Assembly: GCA_021397835.1 (NCBI GenBank)
Contig: JAJFZO010000579.1
Location: 3,301,001 to 3,365,000, forward strand
DNA length: 64,000 nt
DNA from: Moringa oleifera
Lineage: Eukaryota > Streptophyta > Magnoliopsida > Brassicales > Moringaceae
Direction of reading: 5' to 3'
The translations under genes were made by a program, and so were the position numbers. Below the pieces are notes generated by a model that made no database searches, was not told the origin of the DNA, and worked only from the letters and a program-made list of their open reading frames with translations. Shown here piece after piece: positions 37,171-48,760 of the stretch (position 1 is its first letter; every line of letters begins with the position of its first letter).

Positions 37171-40100
37171 TTACTTGACCACAGGTGGCTGGGCCAACTG
37201 CTGCAGTTGATGAACTACATGAGACATTCTAGGGCGCATAGAAGGCACATTCTGCGTGCAAGCATACACGAGATCCACCACTTTTTGAATAACGCTGGCT
37301 TCTGGAATGTTAGAAGACGAAGAAGCAATCAGAGGATCCAGAAGCTCTGGGTAGCGATGTGCCTGCACCAAAGGCGTGGCCCACTCGAATATGCTCTGCC
37401 AACCTACAGAATTCACGGCTTGTGCAGGCCTACGTCCAGTTACTATTTCAAGCAACAGCACCCCAAAGCTGTAGACATCACTCTTTGTTGTAAGCTCGTT
37501 TCTGTAGACAAACTCTGGCGCAAGGTATCCATATGTGCCACCCGCCATCACTGTCCTCTCTTGCATCACTTCCCAGGGCACAAACTTTGAAAGACCGACC
37601 CCTATTAGATGTGCCCCAAACTCTTCATCGAGCAGTACATTACTGGCACGAATATCTCGATGTACAACATGTGGCTTAACCTTGTCATGCAAGAACCTGT
37701 TTAAGATACTACGCGGTTAGATGTTTACCAAAGTAAATGAAGTACTTAGCAAACAAGCACTGCCAAGTTCTTCTAAATCAGTCAAAAGTTTGAACAGATG
37801 GTGTAGATAAATACTCCAAAACCTGTGAGTTATACCCGCAGCAAGGAAAACAACAATTGCAACACATGAAAAAGATAATGTAAAATGCCATGTGATTTGA
37901 AAAGACATTCAAGCATTTATACATACGCAATTCCTTGAGCAAGAGTTGTAGCAATCTTCATTCTCATGGCCCAATCCAGGCTCCTACCCCCTCTTGGTAT
38001 GTGGTGTAACCATCTGTCTAAGGGGCCATTTGCTATAAATTCATAAACAATATAGCGATCGCCATGATCATAGCAGCATCCTTTTACAGCCACTAAGTTT
38101 GGATGGTGAAGTCTTGCCACCCTTCCAATCTCAGAATAGAACTCTTTCTTCCTCTGAAAACTAGATCTCTTCAACCTCTTGACTGCCACCTTTGATCCAT
38201 CAGGTAGCAGGCCGCTGTAAGTACCACCCGTTTTAGCATCCCCAAGAAGACGATTTCCTTCGCTAAAGTTCTTTGTAATAGAACGCAGTTCCTCATTGGT
38301 GAAAATCTTCCATGATGGTGGAACTAGAGCAGAAGCTGCTGGATTAGATAATTTGCGGGATCTTCTACGCCTCTTGCTCCGCCTGTATGCAAGGAGCCAA
38401 ACCACGACAGAAAATGTTGTACAGAGGATCAACCCACTAACAACTGCAAGTATTATAAGATACTCCCTGTGGCAGTGCATGTGGTAACATTTGTTTTCTG
38501 AAAAATTGGAGGAAGAAACAAAGGAAACAAATCAAAATTGTTTTCTTAACAAGGATGAAAAATGACATTGAAACAAGTCCTGTTAAAATTTCCCCAATAG
38601 GGCAAATTCTAACATGAGAGAAAGAGTTTTTAAAGATTGTTTGAGGACTTACTAGAGTCAACCATGCAAATGAAAGTATGAGAGATATTACATCTCGCAC
38701 CCACAAGGGATGTGGAACCATTTGTCACCAATGTACACATATCTTTTGAACTATCAACGTGACAAGACAAATTGGTGCAACTGGAGTGAAGAGGTACTTC
38801 ATGGAACATAGAACTGTTCCAGTTCGAAGTATTATCAGACCACTTCCACTGAAAACCCCTAGTAGAGTTCTTTCCTCTTCCGCCAGTCCAACAGCCATTA
38901 ACAGGTTGGCCACAAATCTTCTGAACAAAGATTAATTCTTCATCTGACACCAATGCAGCCAAGTGCCCACCATAGCCCTGACAATGGATCTCTGACTCAT
39001 CCCATGACTGGGACTTTTCAATATATTGAAAGCACTTGTTCCTATTTGGACTTATAACCCAACCAGAAGGGCATAGCACTGTCCATCAAGAAGACAAATG
39101 GTTCAGTGCAAATGCTTTGCACATAATTTGCACATACTATAGACAATGATGACAAACTGGATTCCTCTAATAAAGAAAGCACATTCAAGAAACTTCAACA
39201 GGTACAAACTGGGACATGGCAAAGAACAAATGTTCACACCAAAACTAATCAGAAAATTTATATTCGCTGTGTCCTTTTTTAAGTAAGATAAGTTATTATG
39301 CATTCACGAGTCTTAGCATAATTGCACTAACATTTACCAAGCACTTGGCTGCTTTAATATGCCAGAAAAACTCAAATCAATGCAGTCTGGCGGAAAGACA
39401 TTGGTAATTGCACCAGAAAATTAACGGAATACCTTCCTCCTGAAAAATGTTCACGAATGGTGCATGAATAAAAACAAAATTAATGGAAGAAAGAATGAAA
39501 TCCTCCTTAAGAGCAACGAATGACTATTCTCAAAACTTTAAAAGTATACCGATTCACTTAAATCATCATGTTCAAATTGAGAACATCAGAAAATTGACAA
39601 CTATTCTCAAAGTTTGAAACTTAATTTTGAAAATACTCACCCCAAAATTTTGCACCCTATTTCTCTAGCGGGCTAAAGTCTTAGAAGCATCAAAATCCCA
39701 GTCAGTTCAACAAAAGAGATCTACCGAGTAAATTTGTGATAATTGCAATTACATACTGCTATTTCCATATGTCATACTTCTGCAATCATGATTGCCCTCG
39801 GTATTGAATTTTGGAATCTCAGTTATGACACTGAATTGTACGTGAAGTGCAAAACTTAAAAGACTCATCATTGGTTAAGTTTATGAAGCACAAGTAAGTA
39901 TTTCATACTTTATTATGGAATTCCTCACAGCCCAACCTTTCATTCTCATATTTAATGTTATAACTTGAGTTTTTATGAATGTATGAGGAACATAAACAGA
40001 TGTTGAATAAATTCTTCACTAAAAGTAGAAAATTATGTCCACTGGAGTTCCTACTTAGCGCACATCAAATTGTTTATTGGCTAAAGAAAGGCATGTGAAT

Positions 40101-40568
40101 TGTGAACAAGTGTACAAGGAGGGAAGCATGCACTTGCTTATGATCATTGCTTCCCAACAAAACAAAACTCTTCCTCATCATTGAAAAAAAAAAAAAAACA
40201 GTTCAGTTCACCAGGAAGACATTTTTTTTCTGCTTAAATGGACATACAAACATTAACAGGAAAATAAACAAGCACTCCTCAATACTATTACACCATCCGA
40301 GAAGCAATGATAACATGCACTTGCACCTGTTTCATCTTCATTCTTGATGGTACTAACATTTAAAGTTGGTGCATTAGAGACCTGGAAAAACAATTACCAG
40401 CTGTGTACATTAGAAATTCAAGGAGGAATACATGTAATTCTTCAACTTGCACATACAAATTAGCAAAACTAAATTCCGCAATCTTACAGTATCTGAAGCC
40501 ACGAGCTGGAGTGCAATAAAAACAACCAAAAGCAGAGCATATTGAAGAGAGATCCACGTCACTTCCAT
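37171..40568 (-). CDS. C-type lectin receptor-like kinase (At1g52310-like), atypical kinase
   Basis: Plasma-membrane receptor-like protein with an extracellular C-type lectin domain, normally a single-copy gene in plants. Five exons, 40488-40568, 40327-40381, 38653-39078, 37927-38497 and 37171-37696, total 1659 nt (552 aa) with closed phases. Residues 1-25 are a signal peptide (LLLVVFIALQLVAS). The lectin domain starts at CPSGWVISP and has YGGHLAAL, CWTGGRG and WKWSDN. The transmembrane helix is LIILAVVSGLILCTTFSVVV, followed by basic RRSKRRRRSRK. The kinase domain has VAVKRLKR and HRDIRASN, but the place of DFG reads GVG (LIGVGLSKF), and the glycine loop is altered (LLGDAKTGGTYSG). It is therefore probably a weak or inactive kinase. 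To my memory the Arabidopsis protein has the same change. The gene is intact. Confidence 0.93.
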
Positions 40569-41131
40569 CTCAACTATTCAGAAACCTGGAGAAATGAAAA
40601 GAAAACATGTAGGCTAAATAACAGCAGAACAATAAAATAAGCCAACTTGGATCACAAAATTCTACTCCCCTGGACTTAAAAGGACACAACGATACATTAT
40701 TTAAAGTTTTCTATAATCAATCTTTGCTTCACATCTCACATTATCTACACGGATTTAAAGAGAAAAGAAAAGAAAAAAAAAAAGAAACAAAAACGATCAC
40801 AAAACAAGGGTAACGAAATTCTAACTCAGAAAAAAAAAGTTGACAAAAAAAAAACCACTCAAAGCTATAAAATTAAACACGACAGGATTCAAATATAAAC
40901 TCCTAATCCTCGATTTGGGGTATCCAGAAAACCCGAGAAAAAAACGACAAAAGAGAACCTTTAATCAACCCTATAACATAAAATGAGAGCAAACATAAAA
41001 GCAAACTTACTCCTGCTTTCATTTCACATGGTTTCTCCGTTACCAAACAGAAGCAGAGGGAGCTATTGAGTCTTCTGAAGAGCAGACCAGTTGTGAAGAG
41101 GGTTGTTGTGCGGACGCAAGTGTTCCCATCC
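40569..41131 (-). other. 5' UTR with an intron, C-type lectin kinase gene
   Basis: A good donor (GCAGGAGTAAGTTTG, minus strand; intron starts at 41010) pairs with an acceptor (TTTCTCCAGGTTTC; exon resumes at 40585) 17 bp before the start codon. The leader exon lies at about 41011-41131. A leader intron of about 424 bp like this often boosts expression in plants. The start site itself is not resolved. Confidence 0.65.
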
Positions 41132-42166
41132 GGTTAAGCTGTAATAATAAAGAAGTCTAAGGCTGTTGTCCGCTGCGACTTAAAGAGTCTAATGGCGCAA
41201 GAATATCCACGCGCGCAAGTGGTCCGTCAACTACACTTTCATCTGAAATTGGATTATGGTTAAATAAATTCATTGGGGGTAATTATTTTTAGCACTTTTT
41301 TTAATCACAAAATTAACCTTATTGAATCAGATTAAGCAACAGAGATCCATACATGGGAATATCTCTGGATACTTTATTATTATTATTATTCGGAGAAGAT
41401 TCATAAAATACTTAAAAAATAAAAATAATGATATAATATTTTTAATTTTTATTTTATTACAAAAATAACTATTGTTGTTGTAAAAAACCAATAATTATAA
41501 TTGAGATTGATTGGTTCTAAGCTGAGTCTGAATATGATATATGTAAGAAAAATGAATGTCAAATGTGTATTTAACAACATTTTAGTATGTTAATATTTAT
41601 TTAACAAGTTAATTTGGACGGTGGGAAGTAAGTATATTTTTTAAAAAAATATTTTTATCATTGATCTTTTAACTAATTGAATAAATTCCCAAAGTTTTAT
41701 TAATTTTATAATTTATTTTTTTTCTGCATACTATTTTTATAGACAACTACCAAAATCCTCTGAAACAAGAAACAAGAAACAACAAATGAAATATTTCTAA
41801 TTGATGGTCATTGGGGAGGACAAAAGGAAAATCATTACAAGGATTTTTTTTTTTTGCTGGTCCAAATAAGAAGAGCAAATACCCAGAAAATCAAACGTGA
41901 TGTAAATTTCTTGTGATCTTCATTGTGTCTGTAACAACAGCAGCTATGGTTTGTTTAAGCATCGCAAATATAGGAAGCAGCAGCATGATGACTAGCGAAA
42001 GGGACAACTTTGTTTGAGAGAAATGGATCCATGCTGAAGTAATTAAGAAGACTAGCAAAAGCATTTTAATAGGCTGATGAGGAAATTAAATGAAACAAGT
42101 AATTATTTTCTCCATCAAGCAGCTTGCTATGGACTAATCTCTCTAAGTTGAGGTTTTGAGGAAGAC
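41132..42166. other. Promoter side and spacer, with a dispersed repeat copy
   Basis: The first 150 bp is the likely promoter of the C-type lectin kinase gene. The stretch 41425-41900 is a copy of a repeat that recurs near 55000, 59213 and 60045 and is listed separately. The rest, to the CACTA element at 42170, shows no gene. Confidence 0.5.
41425..41900 (+). repeat. Dispersed repeat, fullest copy
   Basis: This stretch aligns, left half, with 59213-59423 (shared words TTTTTATTTTATTACAAAAA and GAGATTGATTGGTTCTAAGC). The right half aligns with 55000-55305 and 60045-60325 (shared TGTCAATATTTATTTAA, AAAGTTTTATTAATTTTATA, TTGGTCCAAATAAG or near matches). The copies share strand sense. No coding region, inverted ends or target duplication were seen, so the repeat type is unknown. 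Confidence 0.8.
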
Positions 42167-42184
42167 GATCACTATGATAAATAA

Positions 42185-42385
42185 AAACTTTAATAACAGT
42201 TAAAAATAACTTTTGATGATAGTTGTAAAACTATCATCTTTGTTGATGTCATTAAAGAGGAGAAATTTTAATGACAGTTATTGAACTGTCACTAAAAACA
42301 TTACTTTTTAATGACAGTTCTATTGGAACTGTCGTCAAAAAGGAGGCTTTTAATGACAGTTATTATAAAACTGTCATTAAAAAGT
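42185..42385. repeat. CACTA left subterminal palindromes
   Basis: About five units at 42190, 42212-42240, 42268-42296, 42308-42338 and 42350-42382. Most are hairpins of the form TTTTAATGACAGTT - short loop - AACTGTCATTAAA. In the En/Spm and CACTA families such subterminal repeats bind the element's TNPA-type protein, so that role is expected here but not shown. Confidence 0.9.
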
Positions 42386-42779
42386 CATTAAAGGTAATTT
42401 TGTATTTATTTCAAAATAAATACAAAATTTATATATTCAAATTATCCGAAACCTACATATATAAAATTTTTTATGTCTTTCACATCATCCATATACATCA
42501 ATACAATTCTTCACAATATACAACTAAAATTTATATGTTATACACTTCAATATTATTCTCACAAAGATTGTTATTACTTCTTTCATATTTGAAAACACTC
42601 AAAATAATCTAATCCAAAAAAGTAATAAGAGATAAACAAAACAAAAGATTACTAAAGTTTGATATCATAATTGAACTCTATATGTACAATACATGAGTTA
42701 AAATATTACACAATCCTAAAAATTCAACTCTATAAATTCAATAATGTTCATGTGTACAAAAATCTTCAATGTTCAACTT

Positions 42780-43620
42780 TCTAATATGGCACTCCAAAGA
42801 AATTGTCCAACCTCTTTTCTAACTTCATCAATATCTGATTGGGTATAAGTATCTATGTCTATCAACTAAATTTAAAAAAAAAAAGTTAGTCCAATTAAAA
42901 TTTTTAATAAGCACATCAATTAATTACCTAAGTATTTACACAAGCAAATGCTTAAAAACTTACTATGTTTGCATATGAGATATTTCTATCACGTCTATCA
43001 ATGATGTCCCTTAAAGATTTCATAATATAATATCCACACTCAGTATTTGAAGACTGATGTGGACATTGTATTAAAAATTTTTAATTGTTATGTTTTGCAA
43101 AATAAATAAAACTAACATCACATATAGGTTTAAATATACATATCTTAGCAGGAATACTCTTAAGAATACGCCTATTGCTTGATTCTTTGAAAACTTGGAA
43201 CAATTTAAAAGAACTGCTAATAGAAAATAATCAATATTCTTAAGAGTAGAAAAAAATATATACCAACATAAATGAAAATATTTTCACTAACGTGAACATA
43301 AGTTGATCTAGTTCTTGACAAGAATCATGATTCAAAGGATCAAAAATATTGTACACAAAATTACGAGGTTCGACAACCACCAACAACCAATGCTACCTAT
43401 ATTATAAAAAATAAATGTTAAAAATATTTTGAACAAAACTATTAATAATTTTAACTAGTATTATAACTTACCTCAAGTTATAAGGAAATATCACTATTCT
43501 TCCGTCACATGGATCTATCATTCAATTGGCTAGGAGACGAGCTTGAGTGTTTATACTTATAGACATTCCATATGATAATGTTGATGGATCAGTAAATACA
43601 AAATACTTTACAAGCATCAA
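42780..43620 (-). pseudogene. Decayed Ulp1-like protease exons in the CACTA element
   Basis: Read on the minus strand, four exon-like pieces follow in order. Around 43590-43453 lies ARLLAN, a stop, then MIDPCDGRIVIFPYNL. Around 43385-43290 lies HWLLVVVEPRNFVYNIFDPL. Around 43070-42966 lies QCPHQSSNTECGYYIMKSL. Around 42866-42780 lies DIDTYTQSDIDEVRKEVGQF. HW, FDP and the QCP...ECGYY segment are the histidine, aspartate and glutamine-cysteine regions of Ulp1/C48 proteases. Plain GTAAGT donors remain. The stop in the first piece, an out-of-frame join to the second and the missing N-terminal exons indicate decay. It differs clearly from the protease in the MULE (ECGYY against NCGPH). Confidence 0.75.
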
Positions 43621-44499
43621 ATTTATTTACTAGCCACTAAATAACAATTAATTAACTAACCATCTAAATTAATTCAAATTTAAATAACAGTTAATTATTT
43701 ACTTTACAAGCATCAAATTTATTAATTAAAATTTAAATACATAATTAATAATTATTTAATAAATTAAAATATAGTCAATATTTAATTAACATCTAATTTA
43801 CTATGTAAGCACTTAACTACCTAGTAACCTAATTAATATATAAATAAAATGTAATTTTTTGCGTCACAAGCATCTAATTAATTAATATTAGCTAAATAAA
43901 TGATTATTAATTAATTAATTAAAATACAGTAAATTAATTACCATCTAATTAATTACTATGCAAACATCTAACTAACTAATAACTTAATTGATTAAAATTT
44001 AAATAACATTTAATGGTTTATATTACAAGCATATAATTAATTAATTATCTATTTAAAATTTAACTAAATATATTAACTTACGGTAACAATAAAATCAATA
44101 TAGTTAAATTTGACAAAATATACCAATTAATCTTACATAAAAAAAATTAATTCAAACATAAATTCATCTACACCTAATATATAATTAATTTATTAAAATA
44201 TAAATTCATTTAATTAATGTTTACTTAATTTATCAATTAATCTAAAAATCTTAATAATTATGAAATAATAAATATATCAATATATACCCATTCATACCAA
44301 ATATGTTCATCAAAAGATACTAATTAAAAAAAACTCAAATTTCATCAATTAATAACAATTCACCAAACATACTTACTAAAAACTTCTCAAAATAATATAT
44401 GTTCTCAATATATTTTTTAAACCATATTTAATCACATTATAAAACTTAAATTTCGTAAAAAAATTTCAAATCTATATCGAAATACTTCTATATGTTTGA

Positions 44500-44800
44500 A
44501 TCCCAAAGAGGGAAAGGGTGTGCCTAGATTGAGACAAATGAGAGAGGAAGAAGCAAGGAGATACACAGTGTCACTACTAAACTAGCAGTGGCTGATCTAC
44601 CTGCTTCTGGATAAAGACCAAAGAGGAGAAGGCTGGAGAGGCTGTAAGCAGCTACCCTAACTGCTTCTGGATGGAGAGCAAAGATCCTCATGGTCCAAGA
44701 AAGGCTGTTCGATTGTGCAGCTACTTCTGGACAGTCTGCAGAGAGGAGAATCTTGACCTAGAGAGAAAAATTACACAGGAAATTATGGCGGGCTCTAGAG
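44500..44800. repeat. Degenerate tandem repeat in the CACTA right arm
   Basis: Three imperfect units of about 60 bp, each around CTGCTTCTGGAT or CTACTTCTGGAC followed by AGAG-rich sequence (near 44605, 44662 and 44722). No protein is supported. The GC-richer content suggests a former transcribed leader of the element. Confidence 0.6.
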
Positions 44801-44849
44801 GGCTCTAAAAATAAATTTAGGATCCCAACCTTAAAAGCAGGGGAAGATA

Positions 44850-45750
44850 GCTTTTAACGTCAGTTATTCCATAACTGGCGTTGAAGGCCAGAGAATTTAA
44901 AATCATCACTTGTTGTCTGATATGCATGTGTAAGAGAATTTGAAATCATCATCACTCCACGTTCATGGCCACTGCTGTTGTGAGAAGTAGCAGCAACAGC
45001 AGAAGCAGCCTAAAAAACTTCATGCAAAAACGAGCACAAAAGCAGAGAGAAAGAAGCAAAGAAATTGAAAAAGGACTGTGTTGCGTAAGTAGAAGAGTCC
45101 TAACCGGGAATGTGGTGGTTGCTGCAGCTTCTTATAGCAGCATCGGGCACTGCTGCTTAACAGAAGCTGTAGTAATGGTTGCCATTGCTGCTGTAAGCAA
45201 CTGTCACTGCTGCAAAAAGTAGCAGCAATGATTGTTGTCGCTTTTTGCAGCAGCCACGTTCTCTGCTGCTAGTTGCAGCACTAACGTCACTGCTGCTTCC
45301 TGCTGCAGTGACGACTGCTTGCAGCAGCAACGATGGCTGCTACTGCTACGGTTGCTGTAGCGGTTGCTACTACAAGATGCAGTTGGATTAGGGCATGCCC
45401 AAAGTTGAAAGCCAGTGTGGGTCAAAGGTGGCAGCTGTCCCAGCCTATTTTGGCCTTTAACGCCAGTTCTTGAAGAACTGGCGTCAAAGGATTTATTGTG
45501 TTAACGTCAACTCCTTGATAACTGGCGTTAAATTCTCAAGTGATGGATCTTTTAACGTTAGTTCTTCAGGAACTAACGTTAAATGTTTAAATCATGGGTT
45601 TTTTAGCGTCAGTTCTTCTTTAATTGGCATTAAAAACTTTATTTTTAATGACAATTTTGGAATAACTCCCATCAAAAGTGTTAATAAACTTTTTAATAAT
45701 AGTTTTTTGAATAACTGTCATCAAATTGGTGTCAGTTATTATAATTTTTG
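44850..45750. repeat. CACTA right subterminal palindromes and GCTGCT-rich block
   Basis: Hairpins of the form TTTAACGCCAGTTCTT - AAGAACTGGCGTCAAA occur at about 44851, 45457, 45500, 45549, 45600, 45645 and 45690. They are GC-richer at the inner side and grade toward the TTTAATGACAGTT form of the left end at the outer side. Between the first and second units (44960-45370) is a low-complexity block of GCTGCT/GCAGCA words. The open frames there reflect that composition and are not called as genes. Confidence 0.85.
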
Positions 45751-45761
45751 TAATAGTGGAT

Positions 45762-46152
45762 TGCTGTAGTAGAGTAAGGTTGTGATAGAGGTTGCTAGTT
45801 AGGACACTAGGACAGTGATCAGCCTCGCTAGTGGCTTAAGCATCAGTGCTATAAGAGACTGCAATATGAAATGGCAAGCATTTGAATAAGAGAGAGAGAG
45901 AGAGGCATTAATAAGAATTATAGATTCAGATGCTCTTAGGGGTGCTTTGCCTATTGAGCTATTTTTAAGTTCTCTTAAATGTTTGTCAATAGTTTCAGTA
46001 CATAATCCAACTAACAAAAGAAATATCCGGTTGCCTTATTAAAAGAAACGCACACTATACACTTACATGCATATCACACCAACAAAGAAACATTCACTGC
46101 CAATGAGCATGAGAGAACTGGGAATCCATTTGTATATGTAAACACTTGGTAG
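45762..46152. other. Spacer between CACTA and Copia elements
   Basis: A short stretch with a GA run (45890-45904) and no gene. The sequence between the two transposons is not recognisably part of either. Confidence 0.5.
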
Positions 46153-46678
46153 TGTTGGAAAAGAGAATTTAAAATTAAAAAAAAAATTTGAATAAAAAAG
46201 TGTATTGTTTTTTTTTTTTGAATGAAAAGTACATTTTCATTAAAAATGCATCATTTCTCTTTAAGATGCATTTTTTTGAAAAGATATACTCCCTCGAAGG
46301 CCATTTTTGGACGTTTATAAAAAGCATCCATCATATCCATTTCTATCTTCCAAAAATAAAAAACAACTTACTCATTCTTTTTTTCTCCTTCTTTGAATTT
46401 GGGAGACAATAATCATAAGTTGATTTGTTATTCTTGTAAATTAAAGTGCTACTTTCATAGAAAGAGATCGTTGTATCCAGGAAGACATTCACTATCAACC
46501 TAATAGTATCAATTGTGAGGTGATTGTCTTAAGGATATGAAGTCAAACCTAGCCTCAGTTTAACACAAGCACAGTGCTACGTGTTGCAAGTTACTGTAAG
46601 TCTAGTTTAATTTATTATTTATTTGATTGCTTGGTTGAAGTAAATTATCAGTTTATGTAGTATCAAATACAATAAACA
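46153..46678 (+). repeat. Copia 5' LTR
   Basis: About 526 bp. It begins TGTTGG and ends AATAAACA, and aligns with 49368-49869 over its length (shared ATAAAAAGC, CATATCCATTTCTATC, AAAAATAAAAAACAACT), with frequent substitutions and small gaps. Confidence 0.85.
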
Positions 46679-46766
46679 ATAATTTGAAGATAAAATCTTA
46701 TAGTTGATTTATTTTATTTATTAGTTTTACAAATTGTGATTATTATAATGATTTTGATTTCAGTTA

Positions 46767-48700
46767 ATGGCAACATCATCTGATGATGTTATGGATGTTG
46801 CAAATGGTTCAAACCCAAACATGAATGTTCTTACTCATGTTAGTCATGAGGAAAAGTCGAAAAAGTTTAATGGAACGGATTTCAAGCGGTAACAACAGAA
46901 AATGTTGTTTTACCTCACCACACTGAATCTTACTAAAGTCTTGCAAAAGATACTCCTATGTTGACAGGAGATAGAAATGATAGACTTACGATGGCTGCTA
47001 TAGAAGCTTAGAAGTATTCTGACTTTCAATGTAAGAACTATATCCTCAATAGGTTGGATGATTCATTCTATAATGTTCATTGTCCAATAAAAATTACCAA
47101 AAAATTGTGAGAATCTTTGGAGAAGAAATATAAGACAGAAGAAGCCAGCATGAAGAAATTCATTATTGGTAGATTTTTGGAATACAAAATGATATATTCA
47201 AAAACTATTATCAGTCAAGTCCAAGAATTAAAACTGATTTTACATGAGCTACTTGCAGAAAATATGGCACTAAATGAGATGTTCCAAGTGGGTCATATCA
47301 TCAAAAGTTACAATCATCTTGAAAAGATTTCAAGAATTATTTAAAGCACAAGTGTAAAGAGATGGGACTTAAGGATTTGATTATACGTTTGAGGATAGAG
47401 GAAGATAATTGTATTTTTGAAAAAATGGCTAGAAGACAACTCATGGAATCTAAAGCAAATTTGGTGGTATAAAAGACTACAAAAAAAAAAAAAAGAAAAC
47501 ACTCTGACCAAAGACCAATCGAAGGCAAGTTCAAGAAATTCAATGGTAAATTCTATGTATGTCATAAGAAAAGCTACCGTGCGAAGGATTATTGCAAAAA
47601 ACTAAACTAAGTGCATATTTTTGATGAAGATAAGTTAGAACGCAATGTTACCGATATAATATTGGCTGTTGTAGTGTTTGAAGCTAACTTAATGGATAAC
47701 GCTAAAGAATGGTGGGTGGACACGGGAGCTATTCCTTACATTTGTTCCAAAAACAAGATGTTCTCTTCTTATGTGGCAGTTAATTATGGAAGATAGCTTT
47801 TTATGTGCAATTCTATGACCTTTAAAGTAGAAGGTACTGGCACAATTATGGTTAAGATGACCTCGGGGAAAGAACTCATTCTAAACGATGTACTTTATGT
47901 ATCAAACGTTCGTAAAAATCTAGTTTCTGGATCATTGCTAAATAAGAATGAGTTTACGTTAGTGTTCAAATCCGATAAATTTGTATTGACCAAATATGGA
48001 ATGTTTGTAAGTAAAAGGTATCTGACTCATGGGTTATTCTTCGTGATTTTAATAAAAGTATTGCAAGTTTCTCTTACTTAGTTGAGTCTTTTAATTTATG
48101 GCATCATAGATTAGGACCTATAAATTATAGTTCCTTATGACGGTTAGTAAACTTAGAGTTATTACCTAAATTTCACATTGATGCTAGCTACAAATGTGAA
48201 ACGTGTGCGAAAGTTAAGTTGGATAAGACACACTTTCAAGTAATTGATAGATACACCAAATCTCTAGAATTAATACACAGTGATATTTGTGACTTAAAGC
48301 TTGTGTAAACTAGAGGTGGTAAAATGTATTTTGTTACTATTATTGATGATTGCATACGTTATTGTTGTGTATTTACTAAAAAGTAAGGATGAACCTTAGA
48401 AGTGTTTAAACACTATAAGAATGAGGTTGAAAATCAACTTACAAAAAAATAAAAGTTATAAGGAGGATAGAGGTGGTGAGTATCAAATACTATTTAATAA
48501 ATTTTGTTCAGAACATGGGATTATTTATCAAACTATGGTTCCTTATTCACCTTAATCTAATGTGATTGTGAAATGTAAAAGCCATGTATAAAAAAAAAAT
48601 AAAAATAAAAATGATGAATGCTATATTGATAAGTTTTGGGTTACCTCAAAAAATATAGGAGGAAGCTATTCTATTTGCAACTCACATTCTTAATGAAGTA
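46767..48700 (+). pseudogene. Copia gag-pol relic
   Basis: The gag starts MATSSDDVMDVANGS and has the UBN2-type body (LNRLDDSFYNVHCP, SLEKKYKTEEASMKKFIIGRF). The zinc knuckle is damaged: the first cysteine is lost in FYVCHKKSYRAKDYC. The protease motif WWVDTGA is intact near 47712. The pre-integrase (LWHHRLGPINY), the zinc-binding KCETCAKVKL and integrase pieces LIHSDICDLK and YFVTIIDDC follow. Several in-frame stops and frame changes occur, so no polyprotein can be made. Confidence 0.88.
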
Positions 48701-48760
48701 CCCCATAAGTGATTTCTCATTAAGAGTAGTTTGCTATAATTTTCAAAAAGTGATTTCTCA

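Larger units (their letters stand above)
42170..45758. mobile_element. CACTA (En/Spm-type) DNA transposon, probably non-autonomous
   Basis: A 3589-bp element. The left end is CACTATGATAAATAA and the right end read inward is CACTATTACAAAAAT. An exact 3-bp target duplication, GAT, flanks it (42167-42169 and 45759-45761), as CACTA elements make. Both ends carry palindromic subterminal repeats. No transposase core was recognised. The only coding relic is a decayed Ulp1-like protease on the minus strand (42780-43620). The AT-rich interior (43600-44480) repeats degenerate ACAAGCATCTAATTAATT-like words roughly every 100 bp. The end similarity beyond CACTAT is weak, but ends, target duplication and subterminal palindromes together are convincing. 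Confidence 0.85.

Noticed and set aside
44965..45425. Open frames rich in A, V, S and C on both strands
   Set aside because: They fall in the GCTGCT/GCAGCA low-complexity block of the CACTA right arm. Opposite-strand frames are equally open, so composition explains them.
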